Below, one piece after another: positions 1-10,600 of a DNA stretch of 64,000 nucleotides (the first letter of the stretch is position 1; every line of letters starts with the position of its first letter). The stretch covers positions 209,650 to 273,649 of the forward strand of contig NMRB01000586.1 in the NCBI GenBank assembly GCA_002633025.1, in the 5' to 3' direction. The position numbers were made by a program, and so were the translations under genes. Below the pieces are notes generated by a model. That model saw only the letters and a list, made by a program, of their open reading frames with translations, ran no database searches and had not been told where the DNA came from. The DNA comes from Notospermus geniculatus (Eukaryota > Nemertea > Pilidiophora > Heteronemertea > Lineidae).

Positions 1-250
1 AGGCCTAGGCCTAGGGTAGGCTAGAGAGGCCTTCCCCTACCATGCCTACCTACATGACCTAGGCCTAGAGCCTAGTGTATGCTATGCATGAATGAATTAT
101 GATGCATGTGAAGGAAGGCAAGGCCACCTGGCTTGGGCTTTAGCATTTAGGCCTAGGCGTATTAATTTAAGGCAATATTACATGTATTAGCTAGGCCTAG
201 GCAGGCGCCCTAGCCCTAGCGTAGTGGCCTATTCTATTCTAAATTATCTA
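1..250. repeat. degenerate AGGCCTAG-rich upstream sequence
   Basis: The first 250 bases repeat the words AGGCCTAG and GGCCTAGG many times in an irregular arrangement. No ORF or exon was found here. It lies just upstream of the Rab gene and may include its promoter, but no core promoter motif can be defended. Confidence 0.45.
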
Positions 251-318
251 AATTTTGCCTGATTTCTTGGGTTCCAGATTTGCTCCACATTGTCTCCCCC
301 ATCGACTAGGCCGAGAAG

Positions 319-2570
319 ATGAATCATGATAAGAATTTCGATGTCCGATACAAGGTTCTTCTGATCGGTGAATCGAAAGTTGGGAAGACGTCTCTTATTC
401 GACGTCTGATGGGGGAGAAATTCAAGAGTGAGCTCTTGTCAACGATAGGTATGCCATCTCAAGCTACTCATGTTCCTCACTTGGATGGAGTCTTTTACTT
501 GTCCTTAGGCCCCTATTACGTAGAAGTATACGGTATACGAAAACACCGGTTAACAAAGGCTTCAAGTGGAATCACGATCGTGAAGCCATTGTTATCTGGT
601 GTTTTTGTATGCCGTATACTTCTATGTAACACTATGTATACTTCTATGAAATGTACATCTCTGTTGTTGGTTGACAACAGTAGTGGAGAGCAGTGATACT
701 GGTATTAAATACCTAGTTGAGTAAACTGATGACCACCTCCAACATGCGCCTGCTTTTGTTAGATCGAGTCAGAAATGACACTGCTTTATCAATCACCTAT
801 TCAAATTAAAACCACAAGTCAAGCCACGCAATTCCAATGTCCCAGAGTGTGCAGAAATGCATGGGGTAGTTTTGAGTTTCAGATTGGTGACCAGCAGCCT
901 GCAGGTTCAATTCTTGGGTCATTCAGTCCAGTTCTATCCAAGATAGTCATCTGCCCAAGCTTTTCTTACAGGTATTGACTTTGTGAAGAAGGTGTTTGAA
1001 GTTGACGGTGCTCGCGTCATGCTCGAGATCTGGGACACTGCCGGTCAGGAACGTTTTCGGACAATAACAAAGTTTCAGTATCGTGGGACTCACGGTTTAC
1101 TCATCGTTTATGATATAACCGATCGCTCATCGTTCGATACTTTGACATACTGGATCAAGAGTATAGAAAATGTAAGCACCACTCTCTGCATTAGGTTTTC
1201 TATCTCGTGGTGGCTGCCGTAACCTTTGACCTTTAGGCAACCTCGTTTATGCATGCTCGGCAAAACTGCTGTTCAAATCTATCTATTTGAATGATCTAAG
1301 TTACCAACTTAACTTAAGCATTGAGACTGTTGCCACACATAAACGAATGAGCTGTAGCATGGTACCTGACTTGATGAAGGGTTAGTCAGGCTATAACAGC
1401 GCATTGAACTTCTCAAGTGATGAAAAGGATGAAGGCAGTGGCGGCCATTGTTGTCAGCTTAGATTTCGAGATACATGTAGTATCAGTCTAGCCTCGGTGT
1501 TAGCATTGGCTTTGTGTGGATTGGACAGGGCACCAGTCTTATCACATTGGTTCCTAATTCCACCACCAGGGGGCTACTGAGGCATACCTCATGCGTACAG
1601 TGGCACTTTAAGTATGGAGCACATTCTGGTCTACATTTAATACCGGTATTTAAAAAAAAATTGCCACTGGCAGTAAAAGAGTTAAAACCAATGGTTATTT
1701 CCTCTTCAGGAAGTAGACTCGGATGAGCCGCCTCCCAAAATTATTGTTGGAAACAAGTCCGATTTGGCGGAGAAGAGACAAGTTTCATATAAATCTGGCC
1801 TCCAAATCTCACAACGACATTACGAAAGAGGATTTGAAGAGACGAGCGCAAAAGAGAATAAAAATGTTTTCGAGGTTTTCCAAAAATTGGCAGAAATTCT
1901 CATCGACATGTATAACCCATCTCTGGTAAGGCTGAAGGGGTGAATGTCATTCTCGCTGAATCCTAACACCTCAGGGGCGGATCCGGGATTTTGGAATAGG
2001 GGGGACCCGGACACCGCCAGCTGCAGGCAGACAGAGTCGCAAGGCGAGCGCCAAAGGCGTGAAGCCACGACAGGGTTGGGGCCTCCCCCAGAAAATTTTG
2101 AATTCTAGATGCGCTTAGATACGATTTCCAAGCATCTGGGGGGCATGATTTCCTCAGCTATTTGCTAATTTTTTCGGAGTTATTGACCCATTTTTTGTTG
2201 GTCTTCCAAAAATACGGGGGGCCGTGGCCCCCCTCTGGATCCATGCCTGCGCCTGGCCCCATCCCACAACCCTAGATACCTGACCTACCCCTGACCCCTA
2301 AAGCCTACTCCTAACCCTAACCCCTAACAGGCAACCATAACCCTAAATACTGGGTAGGCTACCTTGTTCCATAGGATTAGACGGCATTTACCTTTTACTT
2401 TGGTAAGGAAACGTCCCAAAATTTGTGGTCATTCTATTTTCCAGATGAATATGTACAAGAATACTCCCGACGGTCCCGGTAGACCTGATAAAATGTTTGA
2501 CAGGAAGAAAAGTATAAAACTTGATCCGGGAAGCCTGAAACAGCCGCAAAAGAATTCATGTTGTAAATGA
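319..2570 (+). CDS. Rab-family small GTPase, four coding exons
   Basis: Coding exons 319-448, 972-1171, 1710-1925 and 2445-2570 join with GT-AG introns and matching phases into 223 residues, the usual Rab length. The GTP-binding boxes are all present: P-loop GESKVGKTS (17-25), T42 in the switch I region followed by IGIDF (43-47, RabF1-like), WDTAGQE (64-70) with the catalytic Gln69, NKSD (125-128) and ETSAK (154-158). YRGTHG after switch II is typical of the Rab1/8/35 branch. The protein ends CCK, giving two adjacent cysteines suited to Rab geranylgeranylation. Rabs cycle between GDP and GTP on vesicle membranes and recruit tethers and motors. The subfamily cannot be settled by eye. Intron 1 carries a SINE fragment and a hairpin element. 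The start is the first ATG, 16 residues before the P-loop, as usual for Rabs. Confidence 0.9.
454..507 (-). repeat. SINE fragment (family 1) in Rab intron 1
   Basis: This short stretch matches the central body of the SINE family repeated through the window, with the words CTACTCATGTTCCTCACTTG and CTTTTACTTG. It starts six bases inside intron 1 of the Rab gene. Both ends of the SINE are missing. Confidence 0.7.
516..630. repeat. hairpin MITE in Rab intron 1
   Basis: An inverted repeat of about 50 bp per arm surrounds a short loop near GGAATCACGATCG. The left arm begins TTACGTAGAAGTATACGG and the right arm ends CCGTATACTTCTATGTAA with few mismatches. No coding capacity. It is consistent with a non-autonomous DNA transposon folded as a foldback element. 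Confidence 0.7.
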
Positions 2571-2750
2571 GATATTGTGACCGACGTCATTTAGTAGTTG
2601 AGATTTTGTGACCGACGTCATTTAGTAGTTGAGATATTGTGACCGACGTCATTTAGTAGTTGAGATTGTGACTGACGTCATTTAGTAGTTGATATATTGT
2701 GACGGACGTCATTTAGTAGTTGAGATATTATAATTGACATCATGTTATAG
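2571..2750. repeat. tandem repeat, about 31 bp unit with GACGTCAT core
   Basis: Five to six copies of a unit of about 31 bases (GAGATATTGTGACCGACGTC followed by ATTTAGTAGTT) begin directly after the Rab stop codon. Each copy contains GACGTCAT; the fourth contains the full palindrome TGACGTCA. Related degenerate units resume at 3160-3660. The array is in the presumed 3' UTR or 3' flank of the Rab gene. Confidence 0.8.
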
Positions 2751-2753
2751 TTC

Positions 2754-3119
2754 ATGCTGTGTTCACACAAGGGTTTTATATCGAATCGAATTCGCAATAA
2801 AGGCCTATTCCGATATAACGCGTCACACTCAATTCGAAATAGATCACTTTTATACCGATTTAACCAAACCGGTATTTGAATCGGTTTCGATTCGCATTAG
2901 CCAAATCGAAATAGTTATGTACTGCACAGTATACATTCAACATGTTCAATGTAGGCCTAACGTCATGACGTAGTTTATTTCGGGTTGAGTGTGACGCGTT
3001 TTGTTTCGAATCGAAATCGGTTTAGTTGTAGTGTGACCTGACCCGGCGTAACCAAATCGATTTCCGTATTTCGATTTACGGAAACCGATTTCGATTCACA
3101 ATAGGTGTGAACGCAGCAT
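2754..3119. mobile_element. MITE-type inverted repeat element, about 366 bp
   Basis: The ends are inverted: TGCTGTGTTCACAC at the left and GTGTGAACGCAGCA at the right. The arms continue inward with paired blocks such as ACGCGTCACACTCAA against TTGAGTGTGACGCGT and repeated GAATCGAAT words. No transposase is encoded. It interrupts the GACGTCAT repeat field downstream of the Rab gene. Confidence 0.7.
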
Positions 3120-3159
3120 AAGAGAAATATCAAGGTATAACCTCATTTGCTATTCATCT

Positions 3160-3665
3160 GAAACGACGTCATGTTGCTGTTTGGGGGAACTGACTGCTGA
3201 CTGTCCAGGTTTTCCCGATTGCCTTTGTGTAAGTTCCAAATGACGTCTTTTTTTGTTATTACAAGAATTCTGTGATAATAAGCAAGAAGTCAATCTCCAG
3301 AAATCACGAATTTTCGACCCCAACCGGGGTCTTTTTCAAGTGGAACTTTACAATCTGAAACTCTAGAAAAGCAAGAATTCTGTGGATATAGAACTGAAGG
3401 TGGTTCAGAACTGCTTTTTCTCAGGTCATTGCAGCATTTTATTTGCGTTCCAAATGACGCCATTTTGCATTTCATATGACGTCATTTTGTAGTTGATAGA
3501 ATTCTATTGACATAAAACTGCCTCTGCTCAGTTATTTCTGCATTTTCTTGCGTTTCAAATGACGTCATATTGTAGTTGACAGAATTCTATTGACATAGAA
3601 CTGCCTTTTTGCAAGTATTTTTGCATTTCCTGTCTGTTCCAAATGACGTCATGTTGTAGATGTGT
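3160..3665. repeat. dispersed TGACGTCAT-containing repeat units
   Basis: Degenerate units with the words AAATGACGTCAT and GTAGTTGA(T/C)AGAATTCT recur about every 60-100 bases, seemingly the older continuation of the tandem array at 2571-2750. Several contain the exact palindrome TGACGTCA. No gene is seen. Confidence 0.6.
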
Positions 3666-4081
3666 AGATTCTCATGCTTTGGACATACCTCCTACTAATG
3701 GTACCTTTAACCAAATGGAGAATGCATTGAAGTTAATGGTACCATAAGCTTAAAGTCACTTTATGAAACAGGCCTGTATTTTAGTGGATTCAGGAATGTC
3801 CCTTCACGGACACCTCTGCCACAAGGACACCTCTTATAACGGACTATTTCAGTCCCAGATTGCTCATTATATCTATTTATTTTAAGCTCTGTAATCAGGA
3901 CACCTCTTAATTAAGGACATCTCTGTCCCGAAGGTGTCCTTAATCAAGAGGTCAACTGTAGAAGTCATATTTTTTCGAGAACGCTAGTCTGGGTCGCTAT
4001 TTTCAGTTTTACTTGGTCGCTGATATAGCCTACCAATCAAAGTAAATCAAGGTGCTACATGTATTTGGAATTCATCTGCAT

Positions 4082-4265
4082 CCAGAGTTCAGCAGACGGC
4101 ATCTTCTGTCAAAGTTTTCTCACATCCTATGGTATTGATTGAAAAATATTTGAAGAAAAGTTGTTCCTGTGAACCATCTGAAGAAAGTTTCTTCAAATTC
4201 TTTCCAATTTATTTCCAAGGATTTTAGAAAACGTCAACAGAAGATACCGTCTGCTCAGAGCTGGG
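4082..4265. mobile_element. MITE with GCAGACGG-type inverted ends, copy 1
   Basis: An imperfect palindrome of about 180 bp: CAGCAGACGGCATCTTCTGT on the left pairs with ACAGAAGATACCGTCTGCT on the right, with TTCAAATATT and TTCTTCAAATTC words in the centre. The same family occurs as half copies at 15285-15392 and 30897-31010 and as a fuller copy at 42160-42340; the duplicated contig carries it at 17907-18105. Confidence 0.65.
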
Positions 4266-4564
4266 AGCAGATGATTTAACCCTTTCCTCGCCAACGGCAT
4301 CCTTGTTTGGCGTGACGTTTACCAGAAGTTTGCCCATACGCAGCATTTGATAGGTTTCTTTGGGCTGTTTTGTGGGATCGGTACTGAAATTAGGGCAACG
4401 CGTGGATTAGGCCAGATAGGAGAGGAAGGGGTTAAATGAAAACTCAGATCACAATTTTAATCAAAATGATAATCTTGTTATTATTTATAATCATTTTTTA
4501 TTCTGAAAATAAACATATACATTTCTTCAAACAGAACTTCGTCCCATTTCTGGCAGTCACCAAT

Positions 4565-5112
4565 TACTGTAAACCGTGAAATTTTCGCATGCGTTTTATT
4601 TTCATGATTTTCGCACTCGAGGGTCAAAACGCGAACATAAATCACGCGAAAATCATTGGTTCTTGTAGCGTGTTCGGAAAGCTTCCTCGGGGAGGCTCGG
4701 GGAAGCGGGAGAGCGTTCGGTAAGGTATTTGGAAGGCTGCCAAGGCTTCCTCGAGCCTGGCCGAAGTGAGCGACTTGCCGAGTCGCTCACTTGGGGAAAC
4801 TCCCGGCATGCATTTCGTTTTCTTTCCAATCCGAAATGCTGATTGGCTAAACGTGGAACATTTCATGCCTGCAACCCACAGTAGTACCTTTCCCCGAGGA
4901 AGCGCAAATATCGTTCGGAAATTCGCCTTTACTGGGCATGCTCACATTCCCCGAAGCTCGGGGAAGAAATTTCCTCGGGGAAGCTTTCCGAACACGGCCT
5001 TGAGGTTTTATGAAGCTGAAGGGTTCCAATTGCGAAAAATTATTCTTCGCGAATTCGTAGACCCCAAATATCGCGAACATTTAGCACCGCGAAAATTTCA
5101 CGGTTTACAGTA
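4565..5112. mobile_element. outer MITE of a nested pair (ends TACTGTAAACCGTGAAATTT)
   Basis: The left end TACTGTAAACCGTGAAATTT is the inverse of the right end AAATTTCACGGTTTACAGTA, followed inward by matched TTCGC-rich blocks. The 548 bp element has no coding potential. A second inverted-repeat element (4679-4996) sits inside it. A near-identical copy starts at about 18390 and runs into the assembly gap. Confidence 0.75.
4679..4996. mobile_element. inner MITE nested in the 4565-5112 element
   Basis: A near-perfect inverted terminal repeat, CGTGTTCGGAAAGCTTCCTC on the left and GAGGAAGCTTTCCGAACACG-like on the right, bounds 318 bp. The interior is rich in CTTCCCCGAG words, which themselves form smaller hairpins. 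It is entirely within the outer element, so it inserted later. Confidence 0.75.
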
Positions 5113-5785
5113 CTATGGCAAGATGACTTAGATTGGTACAAAATCTTACCACAAGGGGGCGCGCTGCTGCTTTAAGAACCATTGGTAGATTAGTACCACA
5201 ATCCTCCACTAGGTGGATTTAGGACTCCTCAGATTGGTACCACGATCCTCCACTAGGTGGGTTTATGAGGATCGGTATACCGTAGCCTAATAAATACCTG
5301 GATAGACACTCATGATCCTGAGGGTCGATCCGGGTACTTGCCACCACGGGAATTCCAGGTGGTCATGAGGCGGTACATGGATTACATAACAAAATGTGGC
5401 ACTCGACAGGACTTGATCATTGTTGGACAGTTGAAGAGACAGGTATAGGCCTACATCACCACTACAAAGCCCAATGCTGGGTCAACAAAATAAATTTTGC
5501 AGCTCGCAAACATGCGCCAACCACCACCGTCATGCGCCTGGGAAAAATTTACTTTGATATGCGTGCCGGAGTAAATGCAAGCCAAGAAACATACAGAAAA
5601 TGCAAGAAAAATCCTCTGTTAACTTGCCATGGTTTATACTGACCAATAAAATTTCGATACCCTTACAACATTCTACCTAAAATGTGACCCTCTCCAACAA
5701 AATTAGGCGCTTGTTGCAACCGAGGAAAGGGTTAATGGCCTGCAGGTTGACAATCTCTGCAGGTTGACAATAGTACTGGCAGTGT

Positions 5786-5941
5786 TTCCACCATGGAGGG
5801 TACTAAGGGTACTATGCTAGTCCCATGCTATTACCCTCCAAGGAACAGAAAAGGGCTATTTTCTTTAATTTCATGGGGTTTTTGCTGATTTTGAAGAAAT
5901 TCGTACCCTCACAAAAATTTCTGGCAGAGACCCTGACTGGA
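5786..5941. mobile_element. CAGGGTTTCCGCCAGA-type MITE, degenerate copy
   Basis: The stretch runs from GTGTTTCCACCATGGAGGGT to TTCTGGCAGAGACCCTGA, the ends of a family with better copies at 16775-16915, 32380-32535, 43808-44118 and 48761-49072. The interior shares AACCCCATGAAATTAAAGAA (read in reverse complement) with the 16.8 kb copy. Confidence 0.65.
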
Positions 5942-5969
5942 CAGCAGTGAATAATAGCTCAGTCAACTG

Positions 5970-6112
5970 GGGCCATATTCACAAAGCCTTTGCAGCTTTG
6001 CGTGCACGCAAGTCTATTGTTTGGCTGCACATGCCCTATTGTTCACTGACTGTCTTACAATAGATTTGCGTCTGCACGCAAAGTTGCAAAGACTTCATGA
6101 ATATGGTTCCTG
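5970..6112. mobile_element. short MITE, ends GGGGCCATATTCACAAAG
   Basis: The left arm GGCCATATTCACAAAGCC followed by TTTGCAGCTTTGCGTGCACG pairs with the right arm CTGCACGCAAAGTTGCAAAG then TTCATGAATATGGTTCC. It is about 143 bp and has no ORF. Confidence 0.65.
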
Positions 6113-6601
6113 ATGACCAATGATGATCACTTGCGACAAACGCCTGATTTTGGTGGAGTAAGTCAGAAATGTGAGCATTTATAAAATAAAACAAGAAAAT
6201 TAAACAGTACATAAAATAAACAAAGTGATTATTCACACGTATACAGGTGAACAGTGCATTATTTCACATTTCTCATTTTTATTCCCCGTTTACGGTTGGC
6301 CAAAAGAACGAAGTCAACAAGGTTTGAAAATCTACATTGTTCACCCGTATATTTTACGGGCGATTTAATAGTCATGTTCAACACTGCCCGCCCGTATATG
6401 GTTCAATATCACAAAATATTATTGATACCGTAATTTTCATTATTCATCCGTAAATACAGTGAATAATATTGGCATAAATTAAAACCAGAAATAGGCCTAT
6501 TCCTATACATGTACATGTAATATAAATTTTTGTGTTTTGCATTTTCACTGCAAAAGCATCAAAGATTACATACTGTATTCCCAGTACAAAATTAAAACAT
6601 T

Positions 6602-6803
6602 TTTTACCGTATACGCAAATATTTTCGTGGAATAATATTTCACGAATTGAACATTTTTTCTGTTCACTTCAAGGGCAGGGAAGGGAACTGGCTGGATTGT
6701 TGGGGGAAACGTTTATGCATGTATTAATATTTGCAGCGAAATTTTGATTTCACGATTTTCACGAGAATTTTTACACACGAAAATATTTGCGTAACGGTAT
6801 ATC
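6602..6803. mobile_element. MITE with ends TTACCGTATACGCAAATATT
   Basis: TTACCGTATACGCAAATATT on the left is answered by AATATTTGCGTAACGGTATA on the right, with TTCGTG and CACGAA blocks next inward. The 200 bp interior shows nothing else recognisable. Confidence 0.65.
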
Positions 6804-7199
6804 TTTGGCAATCTGCAGTGCTTCACAACAAAATATAACCTGGTCCCCACCACATTTTGCGATGAAAACGAAATGCTACTAGACAAGGTACGGCAGCAGG
6901 GGCGGTTCCAGAGGGGGTGCCCCAGGTGCATGCCTCCCCTTAGCCAACAAGTCTGTAAAATAGACCGTGAAATTCTGGGAAAATTTTAATGTTTCTGGCA
7001 CAGGGCGCCCCCTCTTTTCCCAAATCCTGGATCTGCCCCTGGACTGCAGGTCAAATAAACCCAACTCTCTCAGGTTTACAAAAAAGACTAGTGAAAAAAT
7101 ATCAAAATATGATCTGCCAAACATAACGGAAGACTCGATTCAACTCCTTCACTGCTGAGCAACATTTGTCAAATTAGAAAATACGTAAAGAAAGACTTA

Positions 7200-7560
7200 A
7201 AAGTGCACCACATCCTATCAAGTTGATATTCATTGGAAAGCTCTCAGTGAGTACTTTCCAATGAATACCTATGTGACAGGATTGCTGGAGCACCTGAAAC
7301 TGTCACATAGGTATTCATTGAAAGCTCTCACTGAGCACTTTCCAATGAAATCAATGTGGCTGCATGCCTGTAACACCAGAAACACCATTGCATTACTTGT
7401 ACTCTTTGTTTCATTTTTCTGTCCCCGGTTTGCATTACTCGTACTCTGTTTCATTTTTCTGTCCCCGGTTTGCATTACTTGTACTCTTTGTTTGATTCTT
7501 ATTCATAATCATTGGAAAGCTCTCACTGAGCACTTTCCAATGAATACCAATATGACAGGG
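7200..7560. repeat. repeats of TTCATTGGAAAGCTCTCACT units
   Basis: The unit ATTCATTGGAAAGCTCTCA(C/G)TGAG(C/T)ACTTTCCAATGAA, itself a partial palindrome, occurs at about 7228, 7312 and 7511. A further copy lies at 54833-54872. Between the units is a 50-base direct repeat with TTTCATTTTTCTGTCCCCGG at 7407-7490. Confidence 0.65.
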
Positions 7561-7562
7561 TT

Positions 7563-7649
7563 TCTGTAAGGTTCCAGAATTACGTGAATTTTATTCAATT
7601 TTTGCAGAAATAACCACAGGCAGTGAAAGCTCATATAACAACTGATTAC
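7563..7649. other. 3' flank of giant gene copy A, ending at a contig join
   Basis: These 87 bases match 20931-21017, the sequence just beyond the stop codon of copy B, and then stop at the single n at 7650. The true 3' end of copy A (about 1.3 kb in copy B) is missing between 7649 and 7651. Confidence 0.8.
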
Positions 7650-7650
7650 N
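7650..7650. other. contig join (single n)
   Basis: Left of the n the sequence equals the 3' flank of copy B (to 21017); right of it, it equals copy B from about 22320. About 1.3 kb of gene is therefore absent here. Confidence 0.85.
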
Positions 7651-10600
7651 ATTCAGCCGGGGTAACAGGAGATTTAGCCTTGGTAACAGGAGTAGATTCA
7701 GCCGGGGTAACAGGAGATTTAGCCCGGGTAACAGGAGGAGATTTAGCCCGGGTAACAGATTTAGCCGGGGTAACAGGAGATTCATCCCACGTAACAGATT
7801 TAGCCGGGGTAACAGGAGATTCAGCCCGGGTAACAGATTTAGTCGTGGTAACAGGAGATTTAGCCGTGGTAACAGGAGATTTAGCCCGGGTAACAGGAGA
7901 TTCATCCCACGTAACAGATTTAGCCGGGGTAAGGAGAGGAGATTTAGCCGGGGTAACATTGTCACTTGCAAGAGACTCTTCTTTTTTCACCCCTACAGTT
8001 TCTGTCGATGAACTTTGGCCCGTTTTTGCACAACTTTCCGACTGCTTACCAACTGAAGATTCTTCAGACAAATTTGACTGCATCACATCTGAAGACTTTA
8101 TCGGCGAACTTTGAGTCACCTTTGCAGAACTAGACTGCTGTTTAGCATCGGATGATTCTACAGGCAAACTGAAAATCAGTTCTGCTGGACTTGATTCCTG
8201 TTTCACAACTGAAGAATCTGAAGTTAAACTTGTGTTTTCGGACGCGACCACTTGCTCACCTCTTGCTTGGCGCTTCAAAACATCAGCTATAATCTTCGCA
8301 GTTGATGACCAAGGACGTTGTAGTGGGATTCCAGCGATTGGAATCATCTTCGGCATACTCGATAATCCGGGACTTGTCTTTAATGAAGCTTCGACATCAG
8401 GACTTCGTGGAGTTGTGGGTACCGAACTTAGCATTTTGACATCAGGACTTCGAGACTGAACAATCATTGAACACTCTGGACCCAGTGCATTGGAAATCGC
8501 CAGACTTACTCCATCTGGACTTTTTGGACGCTCAATATGTGGAGCTGGACTTTCCGGACTTTGTACATTTGGACTTCCTGGATCTGGACTTGCTCTTTCC
8601 AGATCACAATGTTCTGGATTCATAACTTCTGGAACAGCACTTTCTGGACTCACTATACATACATCTGGACTGTCGGGGCAGTCAATATCCGGACTTAGTG
8701 GACTGTCTGAATCTAGGATTTCCGGTTCTGGACTCTGCGGACTATCTGAATCCGGATAACTATCAGCTGTCTTCATCGCTGCACTTTCTCCATCCGGTGA
8801 TGTCTCCGACCTTGCCAGGTGTCCAGAGTCCGGTTCCCAATACCAGCGACCGGTTCGACAATCGTAATTAAAACTCCCACCATCCTTTGGTTTTCGATTT
8901 TGATAACTTTTTGCACGATTGAGGCTGAGATTTGCAAATGTGTGCGTCGGCGACCGTAGCATCAGGGAAGACAACGGTGAGGAGAATGGCGATCGGTGAC
9001 GCTTTTGTCGTTGAAATACACCCTGCTCGATACATGTATCTTCAGACGGTCGTCTCCGAGATTTCGACTTTGAACCGCGGTCCAACCTCGGTGAACCGCG
9101 GTCCAACCTCGGTGAATGTGGTCGAGTGATTTTCGGGCTCCTTCCACGCCGTTCCTTCCTTTTCCTATCAGCTTTATACGAAGACTCCTTTTTCATTTTT
9201 TCGCCCTGTGAAGCCTTGGCAGCGTGATCTCGAGATCCCTTAGGGTTTGGTCCCTTATCAGGCATCCTGACTTTTCCTTTCTTCGTTTTATCGTTGCTCT
9301 TCAAATCGTCTGAAATGTGGGGTCCGGAATCTGAAAAACTCAACCTCACCTCATCATCATCGTCAAAGTCACACGTAATTTTTAAGTCCGGGCATTCGTC
9401 TCCGAGAGAAAACACACTACCATCCTGCGACCTGTTACCATGACTACAGACCGAGACATCCTGTTGTGCACTTTCCTCCGCAGGTCCGTGACCACCCTCA
9501 CGACGCCGCTGGTCCAAAATCAAACGCAAATCAAATCCGCGCGGGAAACGCTGCGGCGATGGACTGTACTCTACATCTTCCTCAGGGTCAAGGTCAAAAT
9601 CATCCTTGCCTTGACCTTCAAACAACCTTGACCTACAATGTTCAGATCTGCCTTCCTCTGATGATTTTGCTTCTGACGTCTCACCTTTTTTCCCAAATTC
9701 ACTCCGTTTGTTTGCCTCTTTGTGAGATTCCACGTTTTTGACTGACCCCTCATCCTCATCGCCAGCGAATTCAGAGTCCGTGATTTCATCAAGAATGAGG
9801 AAATCGTCAAAATTTGGGACGCGTTCCGAACTGGGACGAGGTGTGCTGGATCTCTGACTAAAATTCAACTGTGCTTGTGAATCTTCCACACCCTCATCAT
9901 CTGAGCTGAGAGCAACGTCGTCAACCTGACGGCCTTCTTTCTGAGCCGCTATTGCAGTATTGCCATTGGCTGGTTTATTGTTGGAGCCACCCGCCTGAAT
10001 TCTGCCAACTTTGCTGACGGAATTTTCTCCCACATCTTTCTCAACATCATCTTTAACATTCTTATCACCTCGAATGTCATCATCATCATCATCGCCTTTC
10101 ACAGCTTCTTTTCCAATATCATCAGCAGCTGCATCAGCACCATTATCCTTCCCATCCTTAGCATCATCAATCTTCTCATCATTATCAACATCTTCATCAG
10201 CATCAGCATCAGCGTCAACATCCTTCCCATCATCATTCTTACTATCAACGTCAACATCAGCAGTAACTCCATCCCCATCCTCAGCAGTTTGTCTACCACC
10301 ACCAACAACAACATTCATATCTTCAGCTTTTTTCCCTTCCGCTGCCGCATCACCCCGCACCTCACAGCATCCAGCATCCACTCGACCCAAAGCTGCAGTT
10401 TCCCCGGTGGTACATTTCGCCGCCGGTACACTAGTTGATCTTTTCACCACTGCAGCAGAGGCCTTAATATCACCTGACCTCGTTCCAGGACACTTCACGG
10501 CATTTCCCAAAGATGCACTCCCCGTTCTTTTCTTCAAAATATACTTATTCTTCCCAACCATCGTCACAGTTTTTCCCTCCACCGGTTTTTCAAAACCGGT

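Noticed and set aside
1970-2250. Possible transposon ends with AGGGGCGGATCCGGGA
   Set aside because: Similar words recur near 6899 and 7025-7045, but inverted partners and target duplications could not be identified with confidence.
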